DNA of 64,000 nt from Saccharothrix sp. NRRL B-16314 (lineage in GTDB: Bacteria > Actinomycetota > Actinomycetes > Mycobacteriales > Pseudonocardiaceae), in the NCBI RefSeq assembly GCF_000716595.1, contig NZ_JNXC01000040.1, forward strand, positions 1 through 64,000. The letters run 5' to 3'. Made by a program: the position numbers and the translations under genes. The notes beneath the pieces were generated by a model. The model was not told the DNA's origin. It ran no database searches and saw only the letters and a list, made by a program, of their open reading frames with translations. Positions 25,901 through 33,894 of this stretch are shown here, piece after piece. Within the stretch, counting starts at the first letter, position 1; each line of letters begins with the position of its first letter.

Positions 25901-27573
25901 ACGACGCCGACAAGCACGACCTGGACCCGGACGACGCACGTGACCGCGCCGCACGGGACAACACAATCACCGACCCGCCCGAGGGCCGCGACCCGACGCC
26001 TCAGCGGACCGTGCCGTGGGACCCGCCCGAGGACCTGCCGCGCGTGGACGTGGAGGTCGACCCGAACCAGCGCGTCCTCGACTTCAACGGCGGTCCGCCG
26101 CTGGAGCCGAACTCCCGCGTCGTCGTCCACAACCCGGACGGCTCGGTGCGCGGCACGTACTACACGGACGCGAACGGCAACGTCACGCACGTCGACACGA
26201 GCGTGCCGAACACCCGCAACAGCGCGGGCGTGCCGGTCAACCCGGACACCGCCCGGCCCGAGCCGGGTGTCGTGTACCAGGTGGACACCGGGGTCAGCAC
26301 GCACACGTTCCGCGGCCAGGAGGTCCCCGACGCCGGAACGTCCCGCCCGGACACCACCGCAGGCACGACGGACACCGGCCGGACCGACGGCACGGACGGC
26401 ACGAACAACGCGAACGACACCGGCACGTCGCCGGACCGGACGGACGCGCCGGGAACGTCACCGGACACCACACCGGACACCACACCGGACGCCACACCCG
26501 ACAGCACGCCCGACGCGTCGCCGGACCACCGCCCCGCCGACCGCTTCGACGACTTCGACCAGACCCGCACGCCACCCGCCGTGGAGTGGAACCCGCCCGG
26601 CGGCCCCGACGGGACTTACCGGACGATGCCGCCGCACGAGAACTACAACCCGGCTCCGCCGCCGGACGGCGACGGCCCGTTCTCCCTGCGCGGCAACGAC
26701 CCGGACAACCCCTTGGAGCCGCACGCCCGCTACGACGTCCACAACGACAACGGCGACTGGCACGGCACCTTCTACACCGACGCCGACGGCCGGGTGTCGC
26801 ACGTTCACACCTGGTCGGGCAACAGCACCCAGGGCTTCAACCCCGAGCTGGGCACCGCGGAGACGTGGGACGCGAACCTGCCGGTCCCGGCGCCGAACAC
26901 GACGTTCGCGGTCGGTCCGCGGCACGTCGAGGGCATGGACCCGGAGGTGCCCCAGCAGATGTACCGGACCGACGTGCACGGCGACACGATCGCCGCGAGT
27001 GGCCGCCCGGTGTACCCGCCGAGCGGCACCAGGGCGGAGGACTTCTGGGGCCCGCGGCGCGGTGTCGAGCCGGGCTCGCCCGGCGAGGGAGTCCAGCCCG
27101 ACACCGGCCGGATCGCGAGCGGTGGCCCGGAGGGCTACAAGAGCCCGACCGCGGGCGAGTACGCGCCGTTCAACTACTACGGGGACCGGCACGAGCTGTT
27201 CAAGTTCGACGGCGGCCACATCGTGGCGTTCGAGGGTGGCGGCCCCGGCGAGCGGATCAACCACGTACCGCAGTGGGCCTACGAGAACCGTCCGATGAAG
27301 ATCGACAACGGGTCGACGGACGACACCTGGCGGCGGGTGGAGGAGGACATCGCGCGGCGCGCGGCGGTCGACGGCACGACCGTGGACCGGGTGGACTTCT
27401 TCGCCGAGCGCACCACGCCGGACATCCACACGCCGGACAAGCTGCACGTGCGCTACCACTTCACGGTGTCCGACCCGCCGCCGCCCAGGACCGTGCAGGA
27501 GATCAGGAGCTTCCACAATGTCCCCGAGCCCGCCCGGAACAACCGTGTCGTCCTCCCCCCGCCAACCCCGTGA
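22957..27573 (+). CDS. Polymorphic toxin: WXG100-like head, Pro/Gly/Ser linker, C-terminal nuclease
   Basis: 1538 aa. Residues about 10-260 are helical with a W136-T-G138 turn (EGWTGAAAEAYR), as in WXG100/LXG-type substrates of type VII secretion, plus a hydrophobic region about 155-205. Residues about 265-850 are low complexity (Gly-Ser, then Pro-His-Thr-Gly) with many degenerate repeats. At about 855-940 lies a compact domain (RYFTADVHITPDGRARIGNH ... IRLIGCDAGSNDFANRL) with a His/Cys pair, seen in other polymorphic toxins. Two similar modules (VVVHNPDGSVRGTYYTDANG; YDVHNDNGDWHGTFYTDADG) precede the tip. The tip has DGGHIVAFEGGGPG (H1421), INHVPQ (N1435) and WRRVEEDI, matching the non-specific endonuclease fold (Endonuclea_NS_2-like). 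Immunity genes follow directly. Confidence 0.8.
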   Translation: MAGENPLVAAPPAEPGGFINAGTGDNGWATGISIAESAMDTYNGIKDGNWIEGGLGLVGLAADAAAMAIDPFGTLLSSAASFLMEHVQPLKDMLDWLAGDPPVIESYSTTWNNVATELGKIAEDYNAAIKSGTEGWTGAAAEAYRTNSKAHGDALSGAASAAGTVGTVVGLMGMVVGFVREMVRDLIADLVGKLIAWVLEAAFTLGFGTPVIVAQAVTAISKWAAKIAKIIQDLLNTIKKVSPMLKRLVEVFEKIMKVVGKLAGKATATADSPRSDVPTGSSRPGRDPSSGSDGDSPRGGPAPGGNGPMGEVRGGPSGSSPVGDHRGGPGQPAPGGDRGGPYGQPAPGGNLPSSYTSGGGTGAGAGGPSGGSPSGAGGPSGGGSPSGGGAGSTGNGAGGGSTGGGGGSTGGGGGGGNSAPPPARFDQTSASTAATADAPVRPDQPQTGGPNTGPQGGQSNPGSTPPPGGMPAGGAPGGAPGGTPGGGAPGGGGARPGSSGGWTGTPGSRGDVGSAIPAARGAEGPRPSSYGPTHSGPGTSGPTHTAPSAHGPSHGGSSPSSTPHGGSPHTSSPHNGPGNTGPSHNGPSNTGPAGTRPHSGPGPTQSGPPHTGPTHSGPSHNAPGNTSPSHNGPGNAGPSNTGPGHNGPSHSGPAHTSPSQAGPPHASPPHHGPGNTGPSHANPPHGNPAPGGTPHANQPHTNQPNTNQPNTNQPNTNQPNTNQPHTGPQSRGPVPTSHPNVPHQPSSPHAPNRPFGGPPPQRHPDAQTPSPRHAPDSAPPRHTPDPSPRQDPVPHQRSDQDPWSPPQRDPDGPGTADRPDIDDAHARHGETTPAGISHHRGDSEMGDLPQRVPHDPRYFTADVHITPDGRARIGNHSYSPEEYGDLLRRNGWDGKTPIRLIGCDAGSNDFANRLSRHTGADVLAPTKPAWTDSNGRVYTSDAEVDPDGNRRPRIPPNGEWETHRLDGTRNKASDDGFVPGTNDADKHDLDPDDARDRAARDNTITDPPEGRDPTPQRTVPWDPPEDLPRVDVEVDPNQRVLDFNGGPPLEPNSRVVVHNPDGSVRGTYYTDANGNVTHVDTSVPNTRNSAGVPVNPDTARPEPGVVYQVDTGVSTHTFRGQEVPDAGTSRPDTTAGTTDTGRTDGTDGTNNANDTGTSPDRTDAPGTSPDTTPDTTPDATPDSTPDASPDHRPADRFDDFDQTRTPPAVEWNPPGGPDGTYRTMPPHENYNPAPPPDGDGPFSLRGNDPDNPLEPHARYDVHNDNGDWHGTFYTDADGRVSHVHTWSGNSTQGFNPELGTAETWDANLPVPAPNTTFAVGPRHVEGMDPEVPQQMYRTDVHGDTIAASGRPVYPPSGTRAEDFWGPRRGVEPGSPGEGVQPDTGRIASGGPEGYKSPTAGEYAPFNYYGDRHELFKFDGGHIVAFEGGGPGERINHVPQWAYENRPMKIDNGSTDDTWRRVEEDIARRAAVDGTTVDRVDFFAERTTPDIHTPDKLHVRYHFTVSDPPPPRTVQEIRSFHNVPEPARNNRVVLPPPTP
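25052..25130 (+). repeat. 15-bp tandem repeats inside toxin linker
   Basis: Five near-identical units of CACCAACCAGCCCAA encode repeated NTNQP pentapeptides. Nucleotide identity exceeds what the protein repeat needs, which points to recent slippage expansion. Not a CRISPR array: no spacers. Confidence 0.85.
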
Positions 27574-28003
27574 GCGGCAGCAGGAGCTGCTTCAGGAGAT
27601 CGGCCGCGACCTGGTCGAGGCGTGCCCGCAGGGCTGGTTCCGGATCGACCTGCGCGCGTCGGTGGCCGTCACGTCGGACTGGATGGCCCTCACCGTGCTG
27701 ATGCCGGACCACTCCAGCCCGCCCGCGGACCCGCCACTGTCGGTGGGCCGGGCGTTGCGGGAGCTGCGCGAGCTGATGTACGCGGAGGGGCGCGGCACGT
27801 GGTTCTCGCTGCGGTACACGATGGACCCGCCGGCCGCGTTCCACGTCGTCTACAACCACGACTTCGACCCGAAGTGGTCCCCGGACCTGAGCCCGCGCGA
27901 GTGGGCACTCGACCTGGAGCACTTCCCGCGCGCGCCGGAGCACGTCCCCGACTGGCTGCGCGCCAAGCTGCCCGACGACGACCAGCCGACTGCGGGATAC
28001 TGA
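27518..28003 (+). CDS. Immunity protein 1 for the nuclease toxin
   Basis: 161 aa from ATG 27518 (AGGAG 8 nt upstream), overlapping the toxin's last 56 nt in another frame. The sequence has RQQELLQEIGRDLVEACPQGWFRIDLRA, GTWFSLRYTMDP, YNHDFDPKW and the C-terminal LEHFPRAPEHVPDWLRAKL. These features match the YezG/DUF600-like immunity fold that accompanies nuclease-tipped toxins in actinobacteria. It would bind and block the toxin's C-terminal domain in the cytoplasm of the producer. Overlap ensures co-translation. Another start at GTG 27545 would shorten it by nine residues. Confidence 0.75.
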   Translation: MSPSPPGTTVSSSPRQPRERQQELLQEIGRDLVEACPQGWFRIDLRASVAVTSDWMALTVLMPDHSSPPADPPLSVGRALRELRELMYAEGRGTWFSLRYTMDPPAAFHVVYNHDFDPKWSPDLSPREWALDLEHFPRAPEHVPDWLRAKLPDDDQPTAGY

Positions 28004-28007
28004 GGCC

Positions 28008-28436
28008 ATGACGGAACCACTCAACCCGGTCCAGCAGGACGAGCTGCTCCAGCGGATCACCGGGCGACTGGTACTGGACCTGCCGGCGGGGTGGAGCCAC
28101 CTCCAGGTCGACTACAAGGCCCTCGGCGACCACGTCGAGGCGGGTGGCCTGCTGCGCATGGCGAACGGTGGCATGTTCGGCTGGGACCTGCCCGACGAGG
28201 CGCGCGACCTGTTCGCCCGGCTGCGCGTCGGAATGGCCCGCCCGGAGCGCGGCACGTGGCTGCACGCCACCTACTGGCTCGACTACCCGGACAACTACGC
28301 GATCGAGTACAACCGCCAGGACGAGCCGCGTTTCCGCACCCCGCCGCCCCCGCAGGCCCACGCCCGGGAACTGGAACTCTTCCCGCGCGCCGACGAGCAC
28401 GTGTCGGGCTGGCTGCGCGCCGCCGTCACGCCGTGA
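28008..28436 (+). CDS. Immunity protein 2, paralogue of immunity 1
   Basis: 142 aa, beginning 4 nt after immunity 1. It shares the same pattern: QQDELLQRITGRLVLDLPAGW, RGTWLHATYWLDYPDNYAIEYN and LELFPRADEHVSGWLRAAV. It is either a second specificity kept against related toxins from neighbours or a decoy copy. A bidirectional hairpin lies 313 nt downstream. Confidence 0.75.
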   Translation: MTEPLNPVQQDELLQRITGRLVLDLPAGWSHLQVDYKALGDHVEAGGLLRMANGGMFGWDLPDEARDLFARLRVGMARPERGTWLHATYWLDYPDNYAIEYNRQDEPRFRTPPPPQAHARELELFPRADEHVSGWLRAAVTP

Positions 28437-28779
28437 TCCTGTGGGCTGTCATCAGTTGACGTGCGGCGGTTGTCGCATCGGGCGGTAGTTCGGAGGGGCG
28501 CCAGGATCTTCGACGCATGCTCAGCCTGCCATGTTGGACAACGCTTCCTCGGCGAGTGGCCGCAGTTGTCCAGCGCCGGCCACCGTGGAAGGTGTTTTCG
28601 CTCTCCTGCGCGGCAGGAGGCCCCATTCGCATGTCGGGGCAGGTTGAACACCGACTGCACAGTCGCACCGCCGGCGCGAACGCCTCGGCGTGGAATTCCG
28701 TTGTGGCGTCGGCAATTGAGTCTGTCCGGGCAATTGAGCCTGTCCGGCGGTGACGGCGGCCCGCGGCTTGTCGCCGGCG
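28437..28779. other. Intergenic stretch with an 18-bp tandem duplication
   Basis: 343 nt without a credible gene. It contains GCAATTGAGTCTGTCCGG at 28712-28729 directly repeated with one change at 28730-28747, then a terminator-like hairpin. Confidence 0.5.
28712..28747. repeat. Direct tandem repeat, 2 x 18 bp
   Basis: Two adjacent 18-bp copies differ only at position 10 (T/C). AATT in each makes them AT-richer than the surroundings. They could be regulator half-sites or a slippage product. Confidence 0.7.
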
Positions 28780-28784
28780 TCACC
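28749..28784. terminator. Bidirectional hairpin between convergent genes
   Basis: GGTGACGGCGGC at 28749-28760 pairs with GCCGGCGTCACC at 28773-28784 (11 of 12 positions). The right arm overlaps the stop codon of the reverse-strand gene. Confidence 0.6.
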
Positions 28785-29121
28785 TGCCGAAGTCGAGGAC
28801 CTGCTCAGGGGGAGACGAACCGTCCTCGAGCGAGACGCCGTGCACCTCCCGGACGTAGGCGCGGAACCAGCGGTCGAACGGCTCTTGGGACGTTGCGAGT
28901 CCCTCGAACACCGTCGGCAGGTCGTCGGCCTCCACGTAGACGACCGCCACGTCACCGGTGGGAGTCGGTTGGATCCACACCGCCTCGCGGGTGATGCCGA
29001 GCCGCTGACGGGAGGCTTCGAACGCCTCTTGGCGGTGGCCCCGCCAGCAGGACGTCATGGCCTCCCGGTCGTCGTCGGTCCGGCCGGGCAGGATCGGGAG
29101 TACGAATCCCACAGCGGGCAT
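28780..29121 (-). CDS. Small protein of the dimeric alpha/beta-barrel type (possibly DUF6176)
   Basis: 113 aa from ATG 29121 with a GAGGAGG ribosome site. MPAVGFVLPILPGRTDDDRE begins an antibiotic-monooxygenase-like ferredoxin fold, with EAFEASRQRLGITREAVWIQ, GDVAVVYVEADDLPTVFEGL and SQEPFDRWFRAYVREVHGV. This combination is seen in a widespread actinobacterial family that I place tentatively as DUF6176. No cofactor or catalytic residue is evident. It lies 59 nt downstream of the giant LuxR regulator and may be co-transcribed with it. Confidence 0.7.
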   Translation of the reverse strand: MPAVGFVLPILPGRTDDDREAMTSCWRGHRQEAFEASRQRLGITREAVWIQPTPTGDVAVVYVEADDLPTVFEGLATSQEPFDRWFRAYVREVHGVSLEDGSSPPEQVLDFGR

Positions 29122-29180
29122 TTCGGGCCTCCTCGCGTTCTGGTGAGCCCCGAGCCTGACCGGGCGGACGCGCGGAGACA

Positions 29181-31913
29181 TCACTCGATCGCGTGATCCT
29201 GGTGCAGCACCGCCGCGGTGAGGGCACTGCGCGAGGAGACCCCGAGCTTGCCGAAGATGTGCCGCAGGTGCGTGTTGACGGTGTGCGGCGAGACGAACAG
29301 GCGCCCCGCCGCCTCGCGGTTGGTCAGCCCTTCGGCGACGAGCCGGGCGACCGCGAGTTCGGTGTCGGTCAGGCTCTCCCAGCCGGTTGCCGGCGACTGC
29401 CGCTCCCGCCGCACGCCGACGCGCGCGCCCATCGCCCGGAGGGACGCCCGGACGCGCCGGGCCCACAGGGACGCCCCCACCGCCTCGTAAACGTCCAGTG
29501 CCTCGGTCAACAGTCGCAACGCCGCCGGCGGTCCGACCAACGCGGCAGCGTCCTCCAGTGCCCCGGCGCGGTCGAGGACCCGCGGGGAGGACCGCGCCAG
29601 CTCGACGGCCCGCAGCAGCGCGGACTGGTCCCGGTCCGCGAGACCGCGGCACCGCAGGGCGGCGGTCTGGACGCTCACCACCTCGGCGGCCAGCCCCGCC
29701 GATTCCCCGATGCCGTCCACGACCGACGCCGCGACGTCGGGGCGTCCCGCAGCCGGTGCCAGCCGGGCCAGAGGCGGCCCGAGCTGCGGCAGGAAGCGCA
29801 TGACCCGGCCGTCGACGTCGTCCTGCCAAGCCGACCACAGGCAGTGGAACGCGCTGACCGGGTCACTGCGGGCCTCGGCGACGACCGCCCGAGCGAGCGC
29901 CGTGACCTCCGTTCCGTAGGCCCTGCCCCCGGGTAGGCCGCCGAGCAGGACCTCGGCGTCGCGGAGGTCACCGCGGCCGGCGAGGATGAGGGCCTGGTAG
30001 CCGGTCGACTGGGTGACCGCCACGCGGTTGCCGCGTTCGGCTGCCGCGTGGAGACCGGCGTCGAGCTCCACGAGTGCGTCGTCCCACTCGCCCCGGACGA
30101 AGTGCAGCTCACCGGTGAGCTGCTGGATGTCGGGCAGGATCCACGACGAGCCGAGAGCGGTGCACTCGGCGACCGCGTCGAGGTACGCCTCCCCGGCCGG
30201 GACGAGGTCGTCGGCGTCGGCGAGCGCCATGCCGAGGAAGAAGTGCGGGTGCCGCAGCCGACCGTCCACCGAGTCCGCGGCGATCTCGACCGCCCGCCGC
30301 GCGAGGTCGACCGCCTCGGCGTACCGGCCTTGCGTCTTCACCGCGAACGACAACGTGGTGAGGCTCCACACCCGCATCCCGACCGCCCCGGCCCGCTCCG
30401 CGAGCGCCACGGCCTCCCGGGCGCTGTGCTCCCCACCCGGCACGTCGCCGGAGAACGTCCGGCCGTAGGCGGACTGCGCCAGCACGAGTGCCCGTTCCGC
30501 CTCCGAGAGATCGGGAGACCTCAGCGCCGCGTCAGCCTGGGCGACCAGTTCCGGACCGCGGTTCTGGAGGGACAACGCCTCGACGAGCAGCAGCCGGAGC
30601 GCGGCGCCGGAACCTGCGCCCCGCGGCCGGCGGAGCAGCTCCTCCACGAGGGCGGCGCACTTCGCGACCCGGCCGGTTCGGAGCAGGGCTTCCGCGAATT
30701 CGACGTCGACCTCGTCCGACGGTCCGATCGCACGGGCCCGCCGCAGCAACTCGACCCCCACCTCGGGTGCCCGCGGGAGCGCCTCCCGTGCCGCGGCGCG
30801 CAGCCAGGCGGCGGCCTGGGCGTCACCCGGCGTGGCGCCGCGAAGCACGTGGGCGGCGATCTGGGTGACCGGAGCACCGGCGTCGGCGAGCACCCGGGCG
30901 ACCTCGCGGTGCAGCGCCACCCTCCCGGCCTCGGGGATGTCGTGGTAGATGGCGTCGTGCACGAGCTGGTGCCGGAAGGCCAATTTGCCGGACTCCTCCC
31001 GCAGGAGGCGGCTTCCGACCGCGGGTCGCAGGTGTTCGACGAGTTCAACGGCGCCGCGGCCGGTGATCGTGGACAGGTCGACCAGCGAGAAGACGTCCCC
31101 CAACACCGCGGCGACGCGCAGGGTGGCCAGGGTCGCGTCAGGCAGGTAGCGCAGGCGACGCAGCACCAAGCTGCCGAACGAGTCGGGCAGCGAGCCGTCT
31201 GCGGCGACGGACCGAGCGATCTCCACCACCCACAGCGGGTTGCCCCCTGCCTTCGCCACGACCGATTCGAGGTCGCGAACGCTGCCGGCCTCGGCGCGGA
31301 CCAGTTCGAGCACCTCCGCGGGTGCCAGCGGCCCGAGTTGCAGCACTTCGGCACCCGACTCGACGGCCTCGGCCAGCACGAGGTCGAGCTCGGCGGTCCG
31401 CGGCGCCGGTCGCAGCGTCACGACGACCAGCACCGGCAGGAGTGCCACCCGGTGGAGCAGGGTGCGCAGGACCAGGCACGTCGATTCGTCCGCCCAGTGC
31501 AGGTCCTCCAGCACGAGCAGCGTCGACGCGGCCCGGGACTCGACCTCGACGAGTTCGAGAGCGGCCTCCAGCACGTCGTACCGCACGTCCGACGCCTGCC
31601 CACCGCTGAGGAGCGCCGCGACCTCGGCCCGCCGCGGATCGGGCGAGCCGCGCCGCATCCCCAGCGCCTCCGCGACCGCCCCGAACGGACGAGTCGTCTC
31701 CAGCGGTCGAGCCGCACCGACCAGGCAGGTGAAGCCGCGACGCCCCGCCGACTCGACGACGCCCTGGACGAGGCGGGACTTGCCGATCCCGGCCTCGCCC
31801 TCGACGAAGACGACCGACCCGGAGCCCGCCGCTGCCGAGAGCAGTGCCCGGTCGAACACCGCCAGCTCTGCGGTGCGGCCGATCAGCGCACGCGACGAGG
31901 CTGCCACCGCCAT
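29181..31913 (-). CDS. Large LuxR-family ATP-binding regulator (LAL/STAND type)
   Basis: 910 aa. An N-terminal AAA/STAND ATPase has Walker A GEAGIGKS (residues 39-46) and Walker B LLVLEDLHWADEST. Long TPR-like helical repeats fill the middle. A C-terminal LuxR HTH reads SLTDTELAVARLVAEGLTNR and VNTHLRHIFGKLGVSSRSAL. LAL proteins act as nucleotide-gated transcriptional activators, often of antibiotic clusters or carbohydrate genes. The ATG at 31913 has only a weak ribosome site. The target is not evident: the only co-oriented neighbours are the small barrel protein downstream and a P-loop kinase upstream. Confidence 0.9.
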   Translation of the reverse strand: MAVAASSRALIGRTAELAVFDRALLSAAAGSGSVVFVEGEAGIGKSRLVQGVVESAGRRGFTCLVGAARPLETTRPFGAVAEALGMRRGSPDPRRAEVAALLSGGQASDVRYDVLEAALELVEVESRAASTLLVLEDLHWADESTCLVLRTLLHRVALLPVLVVVTLRPAPRTAELDLVLAEAVESGAEVLQLGPLAPAEVLELVRAEAGSVRDLESVVAKAGGNPLWVVEIARSVAADGSLPDSFGSLVLRRLRYLPDATLATLRVAAVLGDVFSLVDLSTITGRGAVELVEHLRPAVGSRLLREESGKLAFRHQLVHDAIYHDIPEAGRVALHREVARVLADAGAPVTQIAAHVLRGATPGDAQAAAWLRAAAREALPRAPEVGVELLRRARAIGPSDEVDVEFAEALLRTGRVAKCAALVEELLRRPRGAGSGAALRLLLVEALSLQNRGPELVAQADAALRSPDLSEAERALVLAQSAYGRTFSGDVPGGEHSAREAVALAERAGAVGMRVWSLTTLSFAVKTQGRYAEAVDLARRAVEIAADSVDGRLRHPHFFLGMALADADDLVPAGEAYLDAVAECTALGSSWILPDIQQLTGELHFVRGEWDDALVELDAGLHAAAERGNRVAVTQSTGYQALILAGRGDLRDAEVLLGGLPGGRAYGTEVTALARAVVAEARSDPVSAFHCLWSAWQDDVDGRVMRFLPQLGPPLARLAPAAGRPDVAASVVDGIGESAGLAAEVVSVQTAALRCRGLADRDQSALLRAVELARSSPRVLDRAGALEDAAALVGPPAALRLLTEALDVYEAVGASLWARRVRASLRAMGARVGVRRERQSPATGWESLTDTELAVARLVAEGLTNREAAGRLFVSPHTVNTHLRHIFGKLGVSSRSALTAAVLHQDHAIE

Positions 31914-32195
31914 GCCCCGAAGCGTAAGCCAACCAGGCAGACCCCCGCTGACCCGCGCAAACGCGTCGATCAGACGGCAGGCGCCGGTTGGAGAACGGCG
32001 TTGGCCGAGCCGGCACCGGCCAACCGCGGCGACCGCCCTTCTCCATCACCTTTCCGTCACGGTCCAGCGCGCACGACCGCTCCACCTCCGCTGGCACCCG
32101 TTCGACGTCCACCGCTTTCATGACGCCTCGACGAGCGTCGCGGTAACGCTCGACCTGAGCTCCGTTCTACATCGGCCGCCTCCGGTTGTCGGAAC
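31914..32195. other. Intergenic stretch upstream of LuxR regulator
   Basis: 282 nt between two reverse-strand genes. No coding signal, and no clear promoter hexamers by eye. Confidence 0.4.
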
Positions 32196-33116
32196 TCACC
32201 CTGCGGCGTCGATCGCGGCCAGCACCTTCGCCAACACCTGGTCCGGCGACTCGAGTGCCGAGTCCACGACCAGGTGCGGTTCGTCCCACCGCTCCCACCG
32301 CGTTTTCATGCGCAGGACGTGCTCCCACGACACCGTCGAGTGCCAGCCGGGGATGCCGCGCGACCTGCCTTCGACCCGGCCGCGCTGAACCGCTTCGTCG
32401 GAGCAGACGCACTCCACCCCGACGAAGACCCCACCCAGGTGCTCGGTGACCGAGCGCCACCGCTGCCGCACCTCACGGCGGTGGCCGGTTGCGTCCACGA
32501 TCACGTCCAACCCGAGCTGCACCTGGCGTGCGATGGACGCGGTCAGGTTCACCTCGGCCAGCGGCAGGGAGTTGTCCAGTCGCAGCGCGCCGAACGGGAC
32601 CAGCGCGCCCAGCTGCCAGTCCATCGAGCACACCGGCGCGCGCAGCCGCCAGGCCAGTGCCTCGGCCAGGGTGCTCTTCCCGGTTCCCGGCACCCCGGCC
32701 AGCAGGACCGTCCGGGGTGCACGGACGGCGTCCGGACGCGGTACGGACGTGAGTTGCTCGTAACTCCGCTGCGCCCGCTCGGCCATCACCCACTGCAGTT
32801 CTTCCCGAACCCGCTCCAGGCCCGGTGCTCGCCTGTCATCGCGCTCGGCGGCCAGCCGTGCCAACCCCAGCACCAAGTGCTCGGGCCGCACGGTGATGTC
32901 GCCGAGCCGGTCCGACTCCCACGAGGCAGCGGTGATCAGGTCGGCAGGCGCGGCAGTCCCGCCGTCGAAGTCGCCCCGCTCGAAGCGCTCCAGCAGCCGG
33001 GCAGCGACCCCGTCCTCCTCTGCAAGGTCGGCGAGCAGGTCTGCCACATCGAGGAGACCTCCACCCGGCCGTTGGAGGAACCGGGCCGAGGACGGATGCA
33101 CAGGTAGATCAAACAC
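32196..33116 (-). CDS. P-loop kinase-like protein (predicted kinase, AAA/zeta-like)
   Basis: 306 aa from GTG 33116 (TTGGAG upstream). An N-terminal helical region of about 130 residues precedes Walker A GVPGTGKST (141-149). It is followed by the D-x-D-like VCSMDWQLGALVPFG, VIVDATGHRREVRQRWRSV (Walker B-like) and a lid with RGRVEGRSRGIPGWHSTVSW. This pattern belongs to the COG0645/zeta-like small-molecule kinases; the substrate is unknown. The upstream sequence is a transposase relic reading into this gene, so its original promoter or N-terminus may have been replaced. Confidence 0.75.
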   Translation of the reverse strand: MFDLPVHPSSARFLQRPGGGLLDVADLLADLAEEDGVAARLLERFERGDFDGGTAAPADLITAASWESDRLGDITVRPEHLVLGLARLAAERDDRRAPGLERVREELQWVMAERAQRSYEQLTSVPRPDAVRAPRTVLLAGVPGTGKSTLAEALAWRLRAPVCSMDWQLGALVPFGALRLDNSLPLAEVNLTASIARQVQLGLDVIVDATGHRREVRQRWRSVTEHLGGVFVGVECVCSDEAVQRGRVEGRSRGIPGWHSTVSWEHVLRMKTRWERWDEPHLVVDSALESPDQVLAKVLAAIDAAG

Positions 33117-33353
33117 CGGGTCGGAACTCCAATCGATAGACACTGGTGACCGGGAGTCGGTGCAGCATTGCCGTGAGGAACGCGTGGTCGCCGGGGGAGA
33201 ACTGCGGCCGGGTCTGGTCCAGTTGGCGTTCCAGGACGGTGATCTGGTGCCGTAGTGCCAGGATCTCCGTGTTTTGTTCCGGTCGCTCATGGGCAGCAGT
33301 CGCAGCAGCGCGAAGGCGCTGGTCACGCCGAGGTAGACCAGTCGGAGCAGCAC
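33113..33353 (-). pseudogene. Integrase N-terminal relic with frameshift
   Basis: MLLRLVYLGVTSAFALLRLL then, after a frame change near 33273, TEILALRHQITVLERQLDQT and FLTAMLHRLP. These are consecutive N-terminal blocks of an actinobacterial rve-type integrase. The homology stops at about 33113, exactly where the P-loop kinase gene begins. The DDE domain is absent. Different in sequence from the relic at 3756-4013. Confidence 0.75.
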
Positions 33354-33503
33354 AGCGGGTCATCATGCCGTGCTGGCTGACGTCACAGCGGATGGCAGCC
33401 TTGCCGGTGAGCACTCGGTACCCTTGGGCGTCGTACGCCTTCTACCTGCGTTGATGAGATTATCGGCAGGCACAGCGTCGGCCTCGGTCCCATCCGGCCG
33501 CGT

Positions 33504-33875
33504 GAGCCGGAGCTACCGCTGTACTCGGGGCTGTACGGCCGCGCGTTGCGCGAGGAACCGTCGACGTGGAGCACTGGTGCCGCAACCTGTGGCGGCCCGT
33601 CCGGTTCCGGCAGGTGGTGGAGGCGGCCCTTGCGGACGGGCACCGCGTGCTGGTCGAGGTGAGCCCGCACCCGGTGCTCTCCACCGATGTGGCGGACACG
33701 GTTCGGTGTGCGGCCGTGGACGCCGTGGCGTGCGAAACCTTGCGGTGCGATGACGGCAGCGTCCGGAGGTTCCTCGAGTCGGTCGCCGGAGGTCTCCGTC
33801 GCGGGAGTGCCGGACTGGAACCGTGTTCTGGCTGCACACCTGACGGGCCGTGCCACCGCGCCGCCGATCGGGTGA
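33504..33875 (+). pseudogene. Type I polyketide synthase acyltransferase relic
   Basis: Frame pieces line up with the C-terminal half of a modular PKS AT domain. They are EPELPLYSGLYGRALREEP (frame 1), then VEHWCRNLWRPVRFRQVVEA, GHRVLVEVSPHPVLSTDV (the conserved H-P-V/PHPVL block) and DDGSVRRFLESVAGGL (another frame), and finally VSVAGVPDWNRVLAAHL (first frame again). Two compensating frameshifts and loss of everything before and after show that this is a fossil of a once larger PKS. The catalytic GHSxG half is absent. Confidence 0.75.
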
Positions 33876-33894
33876 TGCCTGCGGCGGTTGACGT

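Noticed and set aside
30048..32123. 691-codon forward open frame opposite the LuxR regulator
   Set aside because: Composition typical of antisense frames; the reverse frame has clear Walker and LuxR motifs.
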